Source of the DNA: Klebsiella oxytoca
GTDB taxonomy: Bacteria; Pseudomonadota; Gammaproteobacteria; Enterobacterales; Enterobacteriaceae
DNA length: 64,000 bases
Direction of reading: 5' to 3'
Assembly (NCBI RefSeq): GCF_009707385.1
Contig: NZ_CP046115.1
Coordinates: 4,774,001-4,838,000 of the forward strand
A model generated the notes under the pieces. The model was not told where the DNA came from. It did not search any database and was given only the letters and a program-made list of their open reading frames with translations. Below, one piece after another: positions 28,038 to 37,903 of this stretch (its first letter is position 1; each line of letters opens with the position of its first letter). The translations under genes and the position numbers were made by a program.

Positions 28038-28685
28038 TTAATCCGCTGAACGCGCAGCTCTCTCCCGAAGCTGCGACGAAGAGAGAATTTGTACGCCTTC
28101 ATGCGTTGGCGATAACGCCTCCGCGAGTAAGGCGCTGGCCACATCTCGCGCGTCTATCGATTTGAGGTTTCCCGGCAAAAGGCGGAAAAACGGCGCAAAC
28201 AGCGTCTCACTGGTGCGTTTTTTTTCGCGCTCGCCGATTAGCATTGACGGCCGGGCAATGGTCAGGCGCGGCCACTGCTGCGCAATCAGCGCCTCTTCCA
28301 TCTCGCCTTTTACCCGATTATAGAAAAAAGGCGAGTGCGCATTCGCTCCCATCGCGCTGACCACCAGCATATGCCGGGCGCCCAGCTTTTTTCCCACCAG
28401 CGCGGTATCAATGACCAGCGTATAATCTGCATGCACAAACGCTTCTTTACTTCCGGCTTCACGGCGAGTCGTTCCCAGACAGCAGAAAACGATGTCTACC
28501 GGATCAACGACCTGCGCCAGGGCATCCGTTAGCTGCGGGTCGTGTGGATTAAACACGCCGGAAATATCGGCCAGCGGCCGACGAGTAGGCGCAGCAATGG
28601 ACTTAATCTCCGGCTCATTCAACAGCATCCGAAGTAAGTGACCACCAACTAACCCGGTTGCTCCCGTTAACAGTACCTGACTCAT
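28038..28685 (-). CDS. yraR: NAD(P)-binding oxidoreductase-like protein YraR
   Basis: A 215-residue atypical short-chain dehydrogenase fold protein. It begins [20 protein letters not shown] (Rossmann glycine motif) and includes [18 protein letters not shown] and a [12 protein letters not shown] segment in the catalytic YxxxK position. The role is unknown. The start at 28685 follows AAAGGAGTTTCG; a longer frame to 28730 is rejected. It is divergent from yhbO. Confidence 0.9.
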   Translation of the reverse strand: MSQVLLTGATGLVGGHLLRMLLNEPEIKSIAAPTRRPLADISGVFNPHDPQLTDALAQVVDPVDIVFCCLGTTRREAGSKEAFVHADYTLVIDTALVGKKLGARHMLVVSAMGANAHSPFFYNRVKGEMEEALIAQQWPRLTIARPSMLIGEREKKRTSETLFAPFFRLLPGNLKSIDARDVASALLAEALSPTHEGVQILSSSQLRERAARSAD

Positions 28686-28813
28686 CGAAACTCCTTTGCA
28701 GATTTTTCTACCTTGCGATCCCCGGCTCATGTTCCAGGCTTAATACTCTACGAGGTAATTATCCATCATCATCAGGGAAATGCCTCATTCCACACCAAAA
28801 CACTGGAGGAAGA

Positions 28814-29332
28814 ATGAGTAAGAAGATTGCCGTTTTAATTACCGACGACTTTGAAGACTCGGAATACACATCGCCCGCAGACGCCTACCGTCTGGCCGGT
28901 CATGAGGTGGTGACGATTGAAAAACAGGCGGGTAAGAAGGTAAAAGGGAAAAAGGGAGAAGCCGAAGTGGTCATCGACAAAGCTATTGATGACGTTAGCC
29001 CTGCCGACTTCGATGCCTTACTGCTGCCGGGCGGCTATTCACCGGACTCACTGCGCGGTGACGAGCGTTTTGTCACCTTCACCCGTGATTTCGTGAACAG
29101 CGGCAAGCCGGTATTCGCAATTTGCCACGGTCCACAGCTTTTGATTAGCGCTGATGTGATTCGCGGGCGTAAGCTGACGGCAGTGAAACCTATCGTTGTT
29201 GACGTCAAAAACGCCGGTGGTGAATTCTACGATCAGGAAGTGGTCATCGACAATGAACAGCTGGTAACCAGCAGAACGCCTGACGACCTGCCGGCGTTTA
29301 ATCGCGAAGCCTTACGCCTGCTCGGAGCCTGA
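28814..29332 (+). CDS. yhbO: DJ-1/PfpI family protein YhbO (protein/nucleotide deglycase)
   Basis: A 172-residue DJ-1/PfpI protein with nucleophilic Cys104 in [10 protein letters not shown] and the acidic residue in [10 protein letters not shown]. The E. coli protein protects against oxidative, heat and acid stress and is reported to repair methylglyoxal-glycated proteins and nucleotides. The start at 28814 follows GGAGGAAGA. Its last 21 bases overlap the end of the convergent yhbP. Confidence 0.93.
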   Translation: MSKKIAVLITDDFEDSEYTSPADAYRLAGHEVVTIEKQAGKKVKGKKGEAEVVIDKAIDDVSPADFDALLLPGGYSPDSLRGDERFVTFTRDFVNSGKPVFAICHGPQLLISADVIRGRKLTAVKPIVVDVKNAGGEFYDQEVVIDNEQLVTSRTPDDLPAFNREALRLLGA

Positions 29333-29755
29333 TTCACGCAGCCAGTGCAGCTTTTTACCAAAACCCAGCGTGTTATCGGTGAACTTGATCTCATCGGGAC
29401 GAATCTCCCAGACGGGCGCCGATAGCATGCGGGCCACCGGGAAACGGCTGACGTAGAGTTTGCGCATGGCCGCTTCTTCTTCTCCGGATAGCCGGCGAAT
29501 CTCTCCTTTAAACTGAACGCCGCGGATCAGCGCCACGGTCTTGGGCTGCCCGTTAACGGTTCCGGCAACTTTAGCGCGTGCTCCGGTCATTTGACCGTGG
29601 CGCGTTTTTTCATCGCTGAGAAGATAAAAAGCGACCTTTTCCGGATCATAGACGTAAAAAGCATTAGCGCACCACAGCTCTTCATCCCGGGAAACGCACC
29701 AGGTAATAACGTGCTGCTTGCCCAGCCAACGGCTGATAGCGGCGAGCGTATCCAT
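29312..29755 (-). CDS. yhbP: UPF0306 protein YhbP
   Basis: A 147-residue protein of the UPF0306 family with a split-barrel, FMN-binding-like fold. Conserved stretches are [18 protein letters not shown] and [20 protein letters not shown]. No enzymatic role is known. The start at 29755 gives the E. coli length. Its 3' end overlaps that of yhbO on the other strand by 21 bases, and it is divergent from yhbQ. Confidence 0.91.
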   Translation of the reverse strand: MDTLAAISRWLGKQHVITWCVSRDEELWCANAFYVYDPEKVAFYLLSDEKTRHGQMTGARAKVAGTVNGQPKTVALIRGVQFKGEIRRLSGEEEAAMRKLYVSRFPVARMLSAPVWEIRPDEIKFTDNTLGFGKKLHWLRESGSEQA

Positions 29756-29810
29756 CTTTACTCTCCAGTATGTTATGGTGCTCACACCTTAACATAGCGA
29801 CCTGTGTACC

Positions 29811-30095
29811 GTGTGCTGGTTTCTCTATCTGATTCGTACCGCCGATAATCGCCTCTATACCGGGATTACCACCGATGTTTCACGCCGCTTTTGCCAGCAC
29901 CAGGATGGCAAAGGAGCAAAAGCGCTGCGTGGAAAAGGAGAGCTTCAGCTGGCCTTCAGCCAGGAGGTTGGTGAACACTCACTAGCTCTGCGCCTGGAGT
30001 ATCGTATCAAGCAGCTAACGAAGCGCCAGAAAGAGCGCCTCGTTGCCGGGGATGGTTCGTTTGAGGCTTTGCTGGAAAGTCTCAGAAGCGGTTGA
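29811..30095 (+). CDS. yhbQ: GIY-YIG domain protein YhbQ
   Basis: A 94-residue single-domain GIY-YIG nuclease-fold protein. The motif is present as [20 protein letters not shown], followed by the conserved arginine and [16 protein letters not shown]. The E. coli homologue is reported to act on DNA, but its cellular role is open. The start is a GTG at 29811, matching the family N-terminus. Its last 14 bases overlap the 3' end of the convergent yhbS. Confidence 0.9.
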   Translation: MCWFLYLIRTADNRLYTGITTDVSRRFCQHQDGKGAKALRGKGELQLAFSQEVGEHSLALRLEYRIKQLTKRQKERLVAGDGSFEALLESLRSG

Positions 30096-30585
30096 AGTGG
30101 TCGCTATATTCGACCAGCCCGCTTACGCCATCAAGGGCGTTATCGGCCAGGCGGTGAACCTGGAAAGCTTCCGCGCTATCCGGCCAACGGCAACGCAGAT
30201 TAAAACGCGCCGCAGGTTCAAAGCCCAGACGACCATACAGCGCCGGATCGCCAAGAGTCACGACGGCGGCATAGCCAAACTCGTTAAGCGAATCAAGCCC
30301 TTCATAGACCAGCTGACGCCCGATTCCCTGACCGCGGTAGCTTTCGTCTACCGCCAGCGGAGCCAGCCCGACCCACTGTAGCTCCTCACCTTCGACGGCG
30401 ACCGGGCTAAATGCCACGTAGCCCACAACCTGACCTTCGTCATCCGTCGCCACCAGGCCCAGCGTGATCAGACCGTCTTCACGTAGGCTATGTACCAGCT
30501 GCGCTTCCGCATCACTGCCGAAGGTACGACGCAACAGCGCGTCGATGCCCGGTGCATCAATCCCTATCTCTACTCGAATCAGCAT
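30082..30585 (-). CDS. yhbS: GNAT family N-acetyltransferase YhbS
   Basis: A 167-residue GNAT-fold protein with an acetyl-CoA pyrophosphate-loop motif [20 protein letters not shown] (about residues 88-107) and [11 protein letters not shown] near the C-terminus. The substrate is not known from sequence. It overlaps the end of ubiT by seven bases and is translated from the same transcript. Confidence 0.9.
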   Translation of the reverse strand: MLIRVEIGIDAPGIDALLRRTFGSDAEAQLVHSLREDGLITLGLVATDDEGQVVGYVAFSPVAVEGEELQWVGLAPLAVDESYRGQGIGRQLVYEGLDSLNEFGYAAVVTLGDPALYGRLGFEPAARFNLRCRWPDSAEAFQVHRLADNALDGVSGLVEYSDHFNRF

Positions 30586-31103
30586 GCCTCACCTACCGAT
30601 GTCTGTTCAGGTTTCTGCGGGCCTTTCAGGCCAGCTTCAACAAAGTCCGCCAGCTGCAGCAGCATGACACGCAGCGCCTTAGGCATCTGCTCCAGCTCAA
30701 TGGCATCCATCAGGTTTTTTACATACAGCCCCAGCTCGGTGTCGCCTTCGATAACCAGGCGACGCTGGAAGAACAGCGTATCCGGATCCTGCTTACGCGC
30801 CGCAATCATCAGCAAATCGCTGGCGTCGGCGCTGAAGCTGACGTCTGCTTCAGCCGCAGAGCTGACGACCAGACGACCATCAACTACCGAGGTATACCAC
30901 AGCAGGCCGATATCACGCACATTAATACTTAGCCAGCGCCCTTCGAGAAAATCCAGCTCACCATCGGCCAGCGCCTGGCGAAACTGCCAGCTTAATACTT
31001 GTTCCAGCACCTGGCGCTTGAGGGCAAATGGCGCCAGCTTAACCGGCACGCTCATCATTGACGGGCCAAATTGAACCAGTTTGGAACGCAGTTTATCCAA
31101 CAC
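30579..31103 (-). CDS. ubiT: SCP2-domain ubiquinone biosynthesis accessory factor UbiT
   Basis: A 174-residue SCP2 sterol-carrier-like lipid-binding protein (formerly YhbT). It is required with UbiU and UbiV for oxygen-independent ubiquinone synthesis, binding polyprenyl intermediates. Conserved stretches are LPPxALxRxVLEQVLSWQFR-type helix (ALKRQVLEQVLSWQFRQAL) and AEADVSFSADASDLLMIAAR. The start is GTG at 31103, preceded by GGAG, and gives the E. coli length. It is divergent from ubiU, which serves the same pathway. Confidence 0.92.
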   Translation of the reverse strand: MLDKLRSKLVQFGPSMMSVPVKLAPFALKRQVLEQVLSWQFRQALADGELDFLEGRWLSINVRDIGLLWYTSVVDGRLVVSSAAEADVSFSADASDLLMIAARKQDPDTLFFQRRLVIEGDTELGLYVKNLMDAIELEQMPKALRVMLLQLADFVEAGLKGPQKPEQTSVGEAC

Positions 31104-31324
31104 AAGCTTTACTCCATGAATGCAATAGTCCATCTATTGTGCCATATCAAATAAACGACATAGCGGCGTAAATCAACAAAATCACAATGTCGGGTCTCAG
31201 GTATTGATCCCGCCAATACGCTTTTAACTGCCTCAAATCAAAAATTGTCACCAGAAGGTTAACTAAAATCCCAGCTCATTAACCATCCAGCGTCCCTGAC
31301 GGGCCGCGTTTTTCAGGAAAGATT
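31104..31324. promoter_or_regulatory. Divergent promoter region of ubiT and ubiUV
   Basis: A 221-base gap between the two arms of the anaerobic ubiquinone genes. It is AT-rich with a ribosome site (CAGGAAAG) before ubiU. Anaerobic control by FNR is expected from the family, but I see no convincing TTGAT-N4-ATCAA site; only isolated half-sites such as TTGAT at 31204 are present. Confidence 0.4.
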
Positions 31325-32320
31325 ATGGAGCTGCTCTGCCCAGCCGGTAACCTCCCGGCGCTTAAGGCGGCCATCGAAAATGGTGCCGATGCCGTCTACA
31401 TCGGGCTGAAAGATGACACTAACGCCCGCCACTTTGCCGGCCTTAATTTCACCGAAAAGAAACTGCAGGAAGCCGTCAACTTTGTACACCAGCATCGCCG
31501 CAAACTGCATATCGCCATTAATACCTTCGCCCATCCTGATGGTTATGTTCGCTGGCAGCGCGCGGTCGATATGGCGGCCCAGCTGGGCGCCGATGCGCTG
31601 ATCCTCGCCGATATCGCGATGCTGGAGTACGCCGCCGAGCGCTATCCGCATATTGAGCGTCACGTCTCCGTTCAGGCTTCAGCCACCAATGAAGAAGCGG
31701 TGAAGTTTTATCATCGCAATTTCGACGTCGCCCGCGTGGTGCTACCGCGCGTTCTGTCGATTCACCAGGTTAAACAGCTGGCTCGCGCCACGCCGGTCCC
31801 CCTGGAGGTCTTCGCCTTCGGCAGCCTGTGCATCATGGCGGAAGGCCGCTGCTATCTTTCCTCTTATCTGACCGGTGAATCGCCGAATACCGTCGGCGCC
31901 TGCTCGCCTGCGCGCTTCGTCCGCTGGCAGCAAACGCCGCAGGGTCTGGAGTCGCGCCTTAACGAAGTGCTAATCGACCGCTATCAGGACGGTGAAAACG
32001 CCGGTTACCCGACGCTGTGTAAAGGGCGCTATCTGGTCGACGGCGAGCGCTATCACGCGCTGGAAGAACCCACCAGCCTGAATACCCTGGAGCTGCTGCC
32101 GGAACTGATGGCGGCAAATATTGCTTCGGTGAAAATTGAGGGCCGCCAGCGCAGCCCGGCGTACGTCACCCAGGTGGCGAAAGTCTGGCGTCAGGCGATC
32201 GATCGCTGCAAAGCCGATCCGCAAAACTTCGTGCCGCAATCTACATGGATGGAAACTCTCGGTTCCATGTCCGAAGGGACACAAACCACTCTTGGCGCCT
32301 ATCACCGTAAATGGCAGTGA
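31325..32320 (+). CDS. ubiU: Oxygen-independent ubiquinone hydroxylation protein UbiU
   Basis: A 331-residue U32 peptidase-family protein (formerly YhbU). It forms a complex with UbiV that carries a [4Fe-4S] cluster and hydroxylates the ubiquinone ring without oxygen. The N-terminus reads MELLCPAGNLPALKAAIENG and the U32 signature lies in EVFAFGSLCIMAEGRCYLSS, whose cysteines with C-terminal ones (GACSPA, TLCKG) bind the cluster. It lies eight bases before ubiV. Confidence 0.94.
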   Translation: MELLCPAGNLPALKAAIENGADAVYIGLKDDTNARHFAGLNFTEKKLQEAVNFVHQHRRKLHIAINTFAHPDGYVRWQRAVDMAAQLGADALILADIAMLEYAAERYPHIERHVSVQASATNEEAVKFYHRNFDVARVVLPRVLSIHQVKQLARATPVPLEVFAFGSLCIMAEGRCYLSSYLTGESPNTVGACSPARFVRWQQTPQGLESRLNEVLIDRYQDGENAGYPTLCKGRYLVDGERYHALEEPTSLNTLELLPELMAANIASVKIEGRQRSPAYVTQVAKVWRQAIDRCKADPQNFVPQSTWMETLGSMSEGTQTTLGAYHRKWQ

Positions 32321-32328
32321 GAACAGCA

Positions 32329-33207
32329 ATGAAATATTCATTAGGGCCGGTGCTTTATTACTGGCCAAAAGAGACGCTGGAAGATTTTTACCAGCAGGCG
32401 GCGGGCTGCAGCGCGGACACCATTTATCTCGGCGAAGCGGTATGCAGTAAACGCCGGGCGACCAAAGTCGGCGACTGGATCGAAATGGCAAAAGCGCTGG
32501 CAGAAAGCGGTAAGCAGGTGGTGCTTTCCACCCTCGCGCTGGTGCAGGCTTCCTCTGAGCTCGGCGAACTGAAACGCTACGTCGATAACGGTGAGTTTCT
32601 GATTGAAGCCAGCGATCTCGGGGTCGTCAACCTGTGCGCGGAACGCAAGCTGCCGTTCGTCGCCGGCCATGCGCTCAACTGCTATAACGCAGTCACCCTG
32701 CGCCTGCTGCTTAAGCAAGGCATGATGCGCTGGTGCATGCCGGTTGAGCTTTCCCGCGACTGGCTGGCGAATTTGCTAACCCAGTGCGACGAGCTGGGCA
32801 TCCGCAATCAGTTTGAGGTAGAAGTCCTCAGCTACGGTCACCTGCCGCTGGCTTACTCCGCCCGCTGCTTTACCGCACGCTCGGAAGACCGGCCAAAAGA
32901 TGAGTGCGAAACCTGCTGCATCAAATATCCTAACGGACGCGACGTGCTCTCGCAGGAGAACCAGCAGGTATTCGTCCTCAACGGCATCCAAACCATGAGC
33001 GGCTACGTCTACAACCTCGGGAATGAGCTAAGCACCATGAACGGCCTGGTAGATATGGTTCGCCTGTCGCCGCTGGGCAGCGAGACCTTCGCAATGCTCG
33101 ATGCCTTCCGCGCCAATGAAAACGGCGCAGCGCCGCTGCCGCTGACGGCAAACAGCGACTGTAACGGCTACTGGCGGCGGCTGGCCGGGCTGGAACTGCA
33201 GAGCTGA
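32329..33207 (+). CDS. ubiV: Oxygen-independent ubiquinone hydroxylation protein UbiV
   Basis: A 292-residue U32-family partner of UbiU (formerly YhbV). The start at 32329 gives MKYSLGPVLYYWPKETLEDF; a slightly longer frame from 32311 overlaps ubiU. Cluster-ligand cysteines are visible in YLGEAVCSKRRA, SYGHLPLAYSARCFTARSE and DECETCCIKYPNGR. It belongs to the same operon as ubiU. Confidence 0.94.
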   Translation: MKYSLGPVLYYWPKETLEDFYQQAAGCSADTIYLGEAVCSKRRATKVGDWIEMAKALAESGKQVVLSTLALVQASSELGELKRYVDNGEFLIEASDLGVVNLCAERKLPFVAGHALNCYNAVTLRLLLKQGMMRWCMPVELSRDWLANLLTQCDELGIRNQFEVEVLSYGHLPLAYSARCFTARSEDRPKDECETCCIKYPNGRDVLSQENQQVFVLNGIQTMSGYVYNLGNELSTMNGLVDMVRLSPLGSETFAMLDAFRANENGAAPLPLTANSDCNGYWRRLAGLELQS

Positions 33208-33349
33208 GTACAGCTCACTTTGTTAATGGCTATCGCTGCTTTTTAATGCACTATTAAAGACGCAGCTTTTCTGGCAGGTGTATCGCGAATGCGCCAGGCT
33301 GGAAGAAGACCTTCAATCTGATGACTATGCTGTAGCAAAGTGAGCCTTT

Positions 33350-34357
33350 ATGACTGACAAATCTGTTTCGTTTTCGGTGCTCGATCTAGCGCCGATCCCG
33401 CAAGGTTCTTCCGCGAAGGAAGCCTTCTCCCACTCTTTAGCTCTGGCGCAGCTGGCGGAAAAACGCGGCTATCGCCGCTACTGGCTGGCCGAGCACCATA
33501 ATATGGTCGGTATCGCCAGCGCCGCGACTTCGGTGCTGATTGGCTACCTTGCAGCCAATACCACCACTCTGCATCTTGGCTCCGGCGGCGTGATGCTGCC
33601 GAACCATTCGCCGCTGGTGATTGCCGAGCAGTTCGGCACGCTCAATACGCTTTATCCCGGACGTATCGATCTTGGCCTTGGCCGCGCGCCGGGTAGCGAC
33701 CAGCCGACCATGCGCGCGCTGCGGCGTCATATGAGCGGCGATGTCGATAACTTCCCGCGCGATGTCGCGGAACTGGTGGACTGGTTCGACGCCCGCGATC
33801 CTAATCCGCACGTCCGTCCGGTTCCCGGCTATGGCGAGAAGATTCCGGTCTGGCTGCTCGGCTCCAGCCTGTACAGCGCGCAGCTGGCGGCGCAGCTTGG
33901 TCTGCCGTTTGCCTTCGCCTCTCACTTCGCGCCGGACATGCTCTTCCAGGCTCTGCACCTCTACCGCACTCATTTCAAACCATCAGAACGGTTAGAGAAA
34001 CCGTATGCGATGGTGTGCATTAACATCATCGCCGCCGATAGCGACAGAGATGCCGAGTTCCTGTTTACGTCCATGCAGCAGGCGTTTGTCAAACTACGTC
34101 GCGGCGAGACCGGGCAGCTACCGCCGCCGGTGCAAAATATGCATCAGCTATGGTCAGCGTCTGAGCAATATGGCGTCCAGCAGGCGCTGAGCATGTCGCT
34201 GGTGGGCGATAAAGCCAAAGTTCGTCATGGGCTAGAATCAATCCTGCGGGAAACTCAGGCCGATGAAATCATGGTCAACGGCCAAATATTCGATCATCAG
34301 GCGCGCCTGCATTCATTTGATTTGGCGATGCAGGTGAAAGAAGAGCTTCTCGGATAG
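33350..34357 (+). CDS. yhbW: Luciferase-like monooxygenase YhbW
   Basis: A 335-residue bacterial-luciferase-family flavin monooxygenase homologue (TIM barrel). Signatures are [40 protein letters not shown] and [14 protein letters not shown]. The substrate is unknown. In E. coli overexpression alters responses to stress, but no reaction is established. It is 142 bases after ubiV, with AGTGAGCC before the ATG, and convergent with mtr. Confidence 0.92.
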   Translation: MTDKSVSFSVLDLAPIPQGSSAKEAFSHSLALAQLAEKRGYRRYWLAEHHNMVGIASAATSVLIGYLAANTTTLHLGSGGVMLPNHSPLVIAEQFGTLNTLYPGRIDLGLGRAPGSDQPTMRALRRHMSGDVDNFPRDVAELVDWFDARDPNPHVRPVPGYGEKIPVWLLGSSLYSAQLAAQLGLPFAFASHFAPDMLFQALHLYRTHFKPSERLEKPYAMVCINIIAADSDRDAEFLFTSMQQAFVKLRRGETGQLPPPVQNMHQLWSASEQYGVQQALSMSLVGDKAKVRHGLESILRETQADEIMVNGQIFDHQARLHSFDLAMQVKEELLG

Positions 34358-34362
34358 TGAGT

Positions 34363-34384
34363 AATGCGGCATTTTTGCCGCATT
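34363..34384. terminator. Bidirectional terminator between yhbW and mtr
   Basis: AATGCGGC and GCCGCATT pair around ATTTTT in the short gap between the two convergent genes. Confidence 0.7.
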
Positions 34385-34389
34385 TCTAA

Positions 34390-35634
34390 TTATTGATAGG
34401 TTGGTAATACGTTAAAACTCGACAGGAAATGCACAATAACATTACCCAGACCAAACAGCAGGACCAAAGCAATCATCGGCTTTCCACCCCAAACGCGAAA
34501 TAATGGGCTGCCGAAGCGTTTACGCGATGCGCGAGCCAACAGCGCCGGTACAATTGCCGCCCAGATCGTCGCCGCCAGGCCTGCATAACCAATCGCGTAC
34601 AGGAATCCGTTCGGCCACAGCAGGCCGCCAATTATCGGCGGAGCGAAGGTCAGAAGCGCGGTTTTAAAACGTCCCAATGAGGAATCATCAAAACCGAATA
34701 AATCAGCAAGATAATCAAACAGACCGAGCGTTACGCCCAGGAATGAACTGGCAACGGCAAAGTTCGAGAAGATAACTAACAGCAGATCAAGGCTCCGGCT
34801 ATTCAGTACGCCGCTGAGCGCCTGGACCAGGACATCTATGTTGCCCCCCTTCTGCGCAATCCCGATAAATTCCGGTCGAGGGATATTGCCCATCGTTACC
34901 AGCAGCCATACCACGTACAGACCCAGCGCTAACAGCGTGCCATAAACCAGGCATTTAACAATAGTACGTGGATCCTTGCCGTAGTACTTCATCAGGCTCG
35001 GCACGTTACCGTGATAGCCGAAAGACGCAAGGCAGAACGGCAGCGTCATCAAAAGGTAGGGCATGTATGACGCATTTTGTTCAGCAACGTTAAACAGGGT
35101 TGTCGGCTGGACGTGCCCCAACAGGCTGCCGAAGGTGAGAAAGAAAGTAATCACCTTTGCTCCCAGAACAATGGCCGTCATACGGCTCACCGCTTTGGTA
35201 CTCAGCCAGACGATAAACGCCACCAGCAGCGCAAAACCGAAGCCAGCCGCCCTTGCCGGTACGTTCAGTGACATTTCGCTAAACGTATGGTGCAGAATCG
35301 AGCCGCTGGCGGAAATATAAGCGTAAGTCAGAATATAAAGTACAAAGGCGATCGACACGCCGTTAATCAGATTCCAGCCTTTGCCGAGCAAATCCTTAGT
35401 AATGGTATCGAAGCTTGCGCCAATTCGATAATTCAGGTTCGCTTCGAGGATCATTAACCCTGAGTGAAGCATGCAAAACCAGGTAAAAACCAGGGCCGCC
35501 AGAGACCAGAAGAACCACGCTCCGGACATTACGACCGGCAGTGAGAACATCCCCGCGCCAATAATCGTCCCGCCAATAATCACTACGCCGCCAAATAAGG
35601 ACGGTCGGGTTGCCGTAGTGGTAAGTGTCGCCAT
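34390..35634 (-). CDS. mtr: Tryptophan-specific transporter Mtr
   Basis: A 414-residue hydroxy/aromatic amino acid permease with 11 membrane segments that imports tryptophan by proton symport. The N-terminus reads [20 protein letters not shown] with [13 protein letters not shown] following. The start at 35634 gives the E. coli length; a frame to 35727 would run through the operator. It lies downstream of deaD on the same strand but has its own TrpR-controlled promoter. Confidence 0.95.
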   Translation of the reverse strand: MATLTTTATRPSLFGGVVIIGGTIIGAGMFSLPVVMSGAWFFWSLAALVFTWFCMLHSGLMILEANLNYRIGASFDTITKDLLGKGWNLINGVSIAFVLYILTYAYISASGSILHHTFSEMSLNVPARAAGFGFALLVAFIVWLSTKAVSRMTAIVLGAKVITFFLTFGSLLGHVQPTTLFNVAEQNASYMPYLLMTLPFCLASFGYHGNVPSLMKYYGKDPRTIVKCLVYGTLLALGLYVVWLLVTMGNIPRPEFIGIAQKGGNIDVLVQALSGVLNSRSLDLLLVIFSNFAVASSFLGVTLGLFDYLADLFGFDDSSLGRFKTALLTFAPPIIGGLLWPNGFLYAIGYAGLAATIWAAIVPALLARASRKRFGSPLFRVWGGKPMIALVLLFGLGNVIVHFLSSFNVLPTYQ

Positions 35635-35686
35635 TTGCCGAAATCTCCAGTCAAAAAAACTTTTCTTGTTATTAACGTGACGCACT

Positions 35687-35704
35687 GTACCAGTACACGA
35701 GTAC
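35687..35704 (-). promoter_or_regulatory. TrpR operator of mtr
   Basis: The 18-base palindrome GTACTCGTGTACTGGTAC (minus strand) fits the TrpR operator core GTACTAGTTAACTAGTAC at about 14 positions and sits about 55-70 bases upstream of the mtr ATG. A TYR-box-like sequence (CGTAAAGTAAACGATACA, 35745-35762) lies further upstream, but it is weak. Confidence 0.75.
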
Positions 35705-35712
35705 AAAAGAAA

Positions 35713-35743
35713 TAAAAAAAGCCCCAATCGTTAAGATCGGGGC
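35713..35743 (-). terminator. deaD terminator
   Basis: On the minus strand GCCCCGATC pairs with GATTGGGGC around TTAA, followed by TTTTTTTA. It lies between deaD and the mtr operator. Confidence 0.85.
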
Positions 35744-35776
35744 TGTATCGTTTACTTTACGTCAGCGGAACGCTAA

Positions 35777-37729
35777 TTATGCATCGCCACCGAAACGACG
35801 ACGACCAGCGGAGTCATCACGACGCGGAGCAGAAGCATCATCGCGGCGCGGCGCACGGCCACCTTCACGACGTTCGCCGCTGAAGCGACGACCTTCACCA
35901 CGACCGCCTTCGCGACGCTCACCACCGAAACCACGACCTTCACGACGTTCACCGCCGCCGAAGCTACGGCCGCCTTCACGACGCTCACCGCCGCCACGAC
36001 GTTCGCCGCTGCGCTCAGGACGCGGCTGAGCATCGCCCAGCAGCTGCATGTTCATCGGCTTGTTCAGGATGCGCGTACGCGTAAAGTGCTGCAGCACCTC
36101 GCCCGGCATACCTTTCGGCAGTTCGATTGTTGAGTGAGAAGCGAACAGCTTGATGTTACCGATGTAACGGCTGCTGATATCGCCTTCGTTAGCAATCGCG
36201 CCAACGATATGACGAACTTCAACGCCGTCATCACGGCCCACTTCAATGCGGTACAGCTCCATATCGCCGACATCACGACGCTCGCGCTTAGGACGATCTT
36301 CGCCACCGCGCTCACCGCGTGGGCCACGATCGTTACGGTCGCCACGACGTTCGAAACGATCGTCACGGTCGCGGAACTCGCGCTTAGGACGCATAGGCGC
36401 ATCCGGCGGCAGAATCAGCGGACGCTCGCCCTGAGCCATTTTCAGCAGTGCTGCGGCCAGAGTTTCAACATCCAGCTCTTCACCTTCAGCAGACGGCTGG
36501 ATTTTCGCCAGCAGCGCGCGGTACTGATCCAGATCGCTACTTTCCAGCTGCTGCTGAACTTTCGCGGCGAATTTTTCCAGACGACGTTTGCCCAGCAGTT
36601 CTGCGTTCGGCAGTTCAACTTCCGGAATAGTCAGCTTCATCGTACGTTCGATATTGCGCAGCAGACGACGCTCGCGGTTCTCAACGAACAGCAGCGCGCG
36701 GCCAGCACGACCCGCACGACCGGTACGACCGATACGGTGAACGTAAGACTCAGAATCCATCGGGATATCGTAGTTAACAACCAGGCTGATACGCTCAACG
36801 TCCAGGCCACGGGCCGCAACGTCGGTGGCGATCAGGATATCCAGACGACCGTCTTTCAGACGCTCCAGAGTCTGCTCACGCAGGGACTGGTTCATATCAC
36901 CGTTCAGCGCGGCGCTGCTATAGCCGCTACGTTCCAGCGCTTCGGCCACTTCCAGGGTCGCGTTTTTGGTACGAACGAAGATAATCGCCGCATCAAAATC
37001 TTCCGCTTCCAGGAAACGCACCAGCGCTTCGTTTTTACGCATACCGTAAGCAGTCCAGTAGCTCTGGCTGATGTCCGGGCGCGTGGTTACGCTGGACTGG
37101 ATGCGTACTTCCTGCGGCTCTTTCATAAAGCGGCGGGTAATACGACGAATCGCTTCCGGCATAGTGGCAGAGAACAGAGCGGTCTGATGACCTTCCGGGA
37201 TCTGCGCCATAATGGTTTCTACGTCTTCGATAAAGCCCATGCGCAGCATTTCGTCAGCTTCATCCAGCACCAGACCGCTCAGTTTAGAGAGATCCAGCGT
37301 GCCGCGTTTCAGGTGGTCCAGCAGACGACCCGGAGTACCAACAACGATTTGTGGACCCTGACGCAGCGCGCGCAGCTGCACGTCATAACGCTGGCCGCCA
37401 TAAAGGGCAACCACGTTTACGCCGCGCATATGTTTAGAGAATTCCGTCATTGCTTCAGCAACCTGTACCGCCAGTTCGCGGGTCGGCGCCAGCACCAGAA
37501 TCTGCGGTGCTCTCAGCTCAGGATCAATATTGTTCAGCAGCGGTAAAGAGAACGCTGCGGTTTTACCGCTACCCGTCTGGGCCATACCCAGAACGTCGCG
37601 GCCGCCCAGCAGATGCGGAATGCACTCAGCCTGGATCGGAGATGGTTTTTCGTAACCCAGATCGTTAAGCGCTTCAAGGATGGGAGCCTTCAGGCCCAGA
37701 TCTGCAAAAGTGGTTTCGAATTCAGCCAT
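35777..37729 (-). CDS. deaD: ATP-dependent RNA helicase DeaD (CsdA)
   Basis: A 650-residue DEAD-box helicase for ribosome assembly, mRNA decay and cold adaptation. Motifs in order: [29 protein letters not shown] in [14 protein letters not shown] in ALFSATMP, and [12 protein letters not shown] DbpA-like RNA-binding domain ([20 protein letters not shown]) follows, then an arginine/glycine-rich tail made of GERREGG-type repeats. It is 21 residues longer than the E. coli protein, mostly through more tail and linker repeats. The start at 37729 overlaps the end of yrbN. Confidence 0.95.
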   Translation of the reverse strand: MAEFETTFADLGLKAPILEALNDLGYEKPSPIQAECIPHLLGGRDVLGMAQTGSGKTAAFSLPLLNNIDPELRAPQILVLAPTRELAVQVAEAMTEFSKHMRGVNVVALYGGQRYDVQLRALRQGPQIVVGTPGRLLDHLKRGTLDLSKLSGLVLDEADEMLRMGFIEDVETIMAQIPEGHQTALFSATMPEAIRRITRRFMKEPQEVRIQSSVTTRPDISQSYWTAYGMRKNEALVRFLEAEDFDAAIIFVRTKNATLEVAEALERSGYSSAALNGDMNQSLREQTLERLKDGRLDILIATDVAARGLDVERISLVVNYDIPMDSESYVHRIGRTGRAGRAGRALLFVENRERRLLRNIERTMKLTIPEVELPNAELLGKRRLEKFAAKVQQQLESSDLDQYRALLAKIQPSAEGEELDVETLAAALLKMAQGERPLILPPDAPMRPKREFRDRDDRFERRGDRNDRGPRGERGGEDRPKRERRDVGDMELYRIEVGRDDGVEVRHIVGAIANEGDISSRYIGNIKLFASHSTIELPKGMPGEVLQHFTRTRILNKPMNMQLLGDAQPRPERSGERRGGGERREGGRSFGGGERREGRGFGGERREGGRGEGRRFSGERREGGRAPRRDDASAPRRDDSAGRRRFGGDA

Positions 37730-37802
37730 GTAGTACGTGTGCCTCAAAATTAATGGCGGCCAGTCTACATAACTCATCGTGAAAATTTACGGTAATTTTC
37801 AT
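37722..37802 (-). CDS. yrbN: Small protein YrbN
   Basis: A 26-residue open frame reading [20 protein letters not shown] then AHVLHG. It is nearly the same as E. coli YrbN, including length and C-terminus. Its stop codon lies just inside deaD (eight-base overlap), so its translation may be coupled to deaD. The function is unknown. Conservation of frame and length supports a real gene. Confidence 0.8.
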   Translation of the reverse strand: MKITVNFHDELCRLAAINFEAHVLHG

Positions 37803-37903
37803 TGAAAAGTGTGAACCGGCTCAAAGTAGATGTATTAACGAACAACAACGCCCTCACCCGCGAAGGTGATGGCAATCAAAAAAAGGGCTGATGTGTTCGT
37901 CAG

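Noticed and set aside
31204..31217. Possible FNR box (TTGAT half-site) before ubiU
   Set aside because: The second half-site is missing (CCAAT in place of ATCAA), so the match is not better than chance although FNR control is plausible from the family.
35635..35727. N-terminal extension of mtr
   Set aside because: The extension runs across the TrpR operator and promoter and is not present in the family.
36000..36060. Tandem DNA repeats in the deaD 3' end considered as a separate repeat element
   Set aside because: They are explained by the repeated arginine/glycine-rich protein tail and stay in frame.
36134..37546. 470-codon open frame on the plus strand opposite deaD
   Set aside because: It is the mirror of strong codon bias in deaD; the protein has no recognisable domain and no ribosome site.
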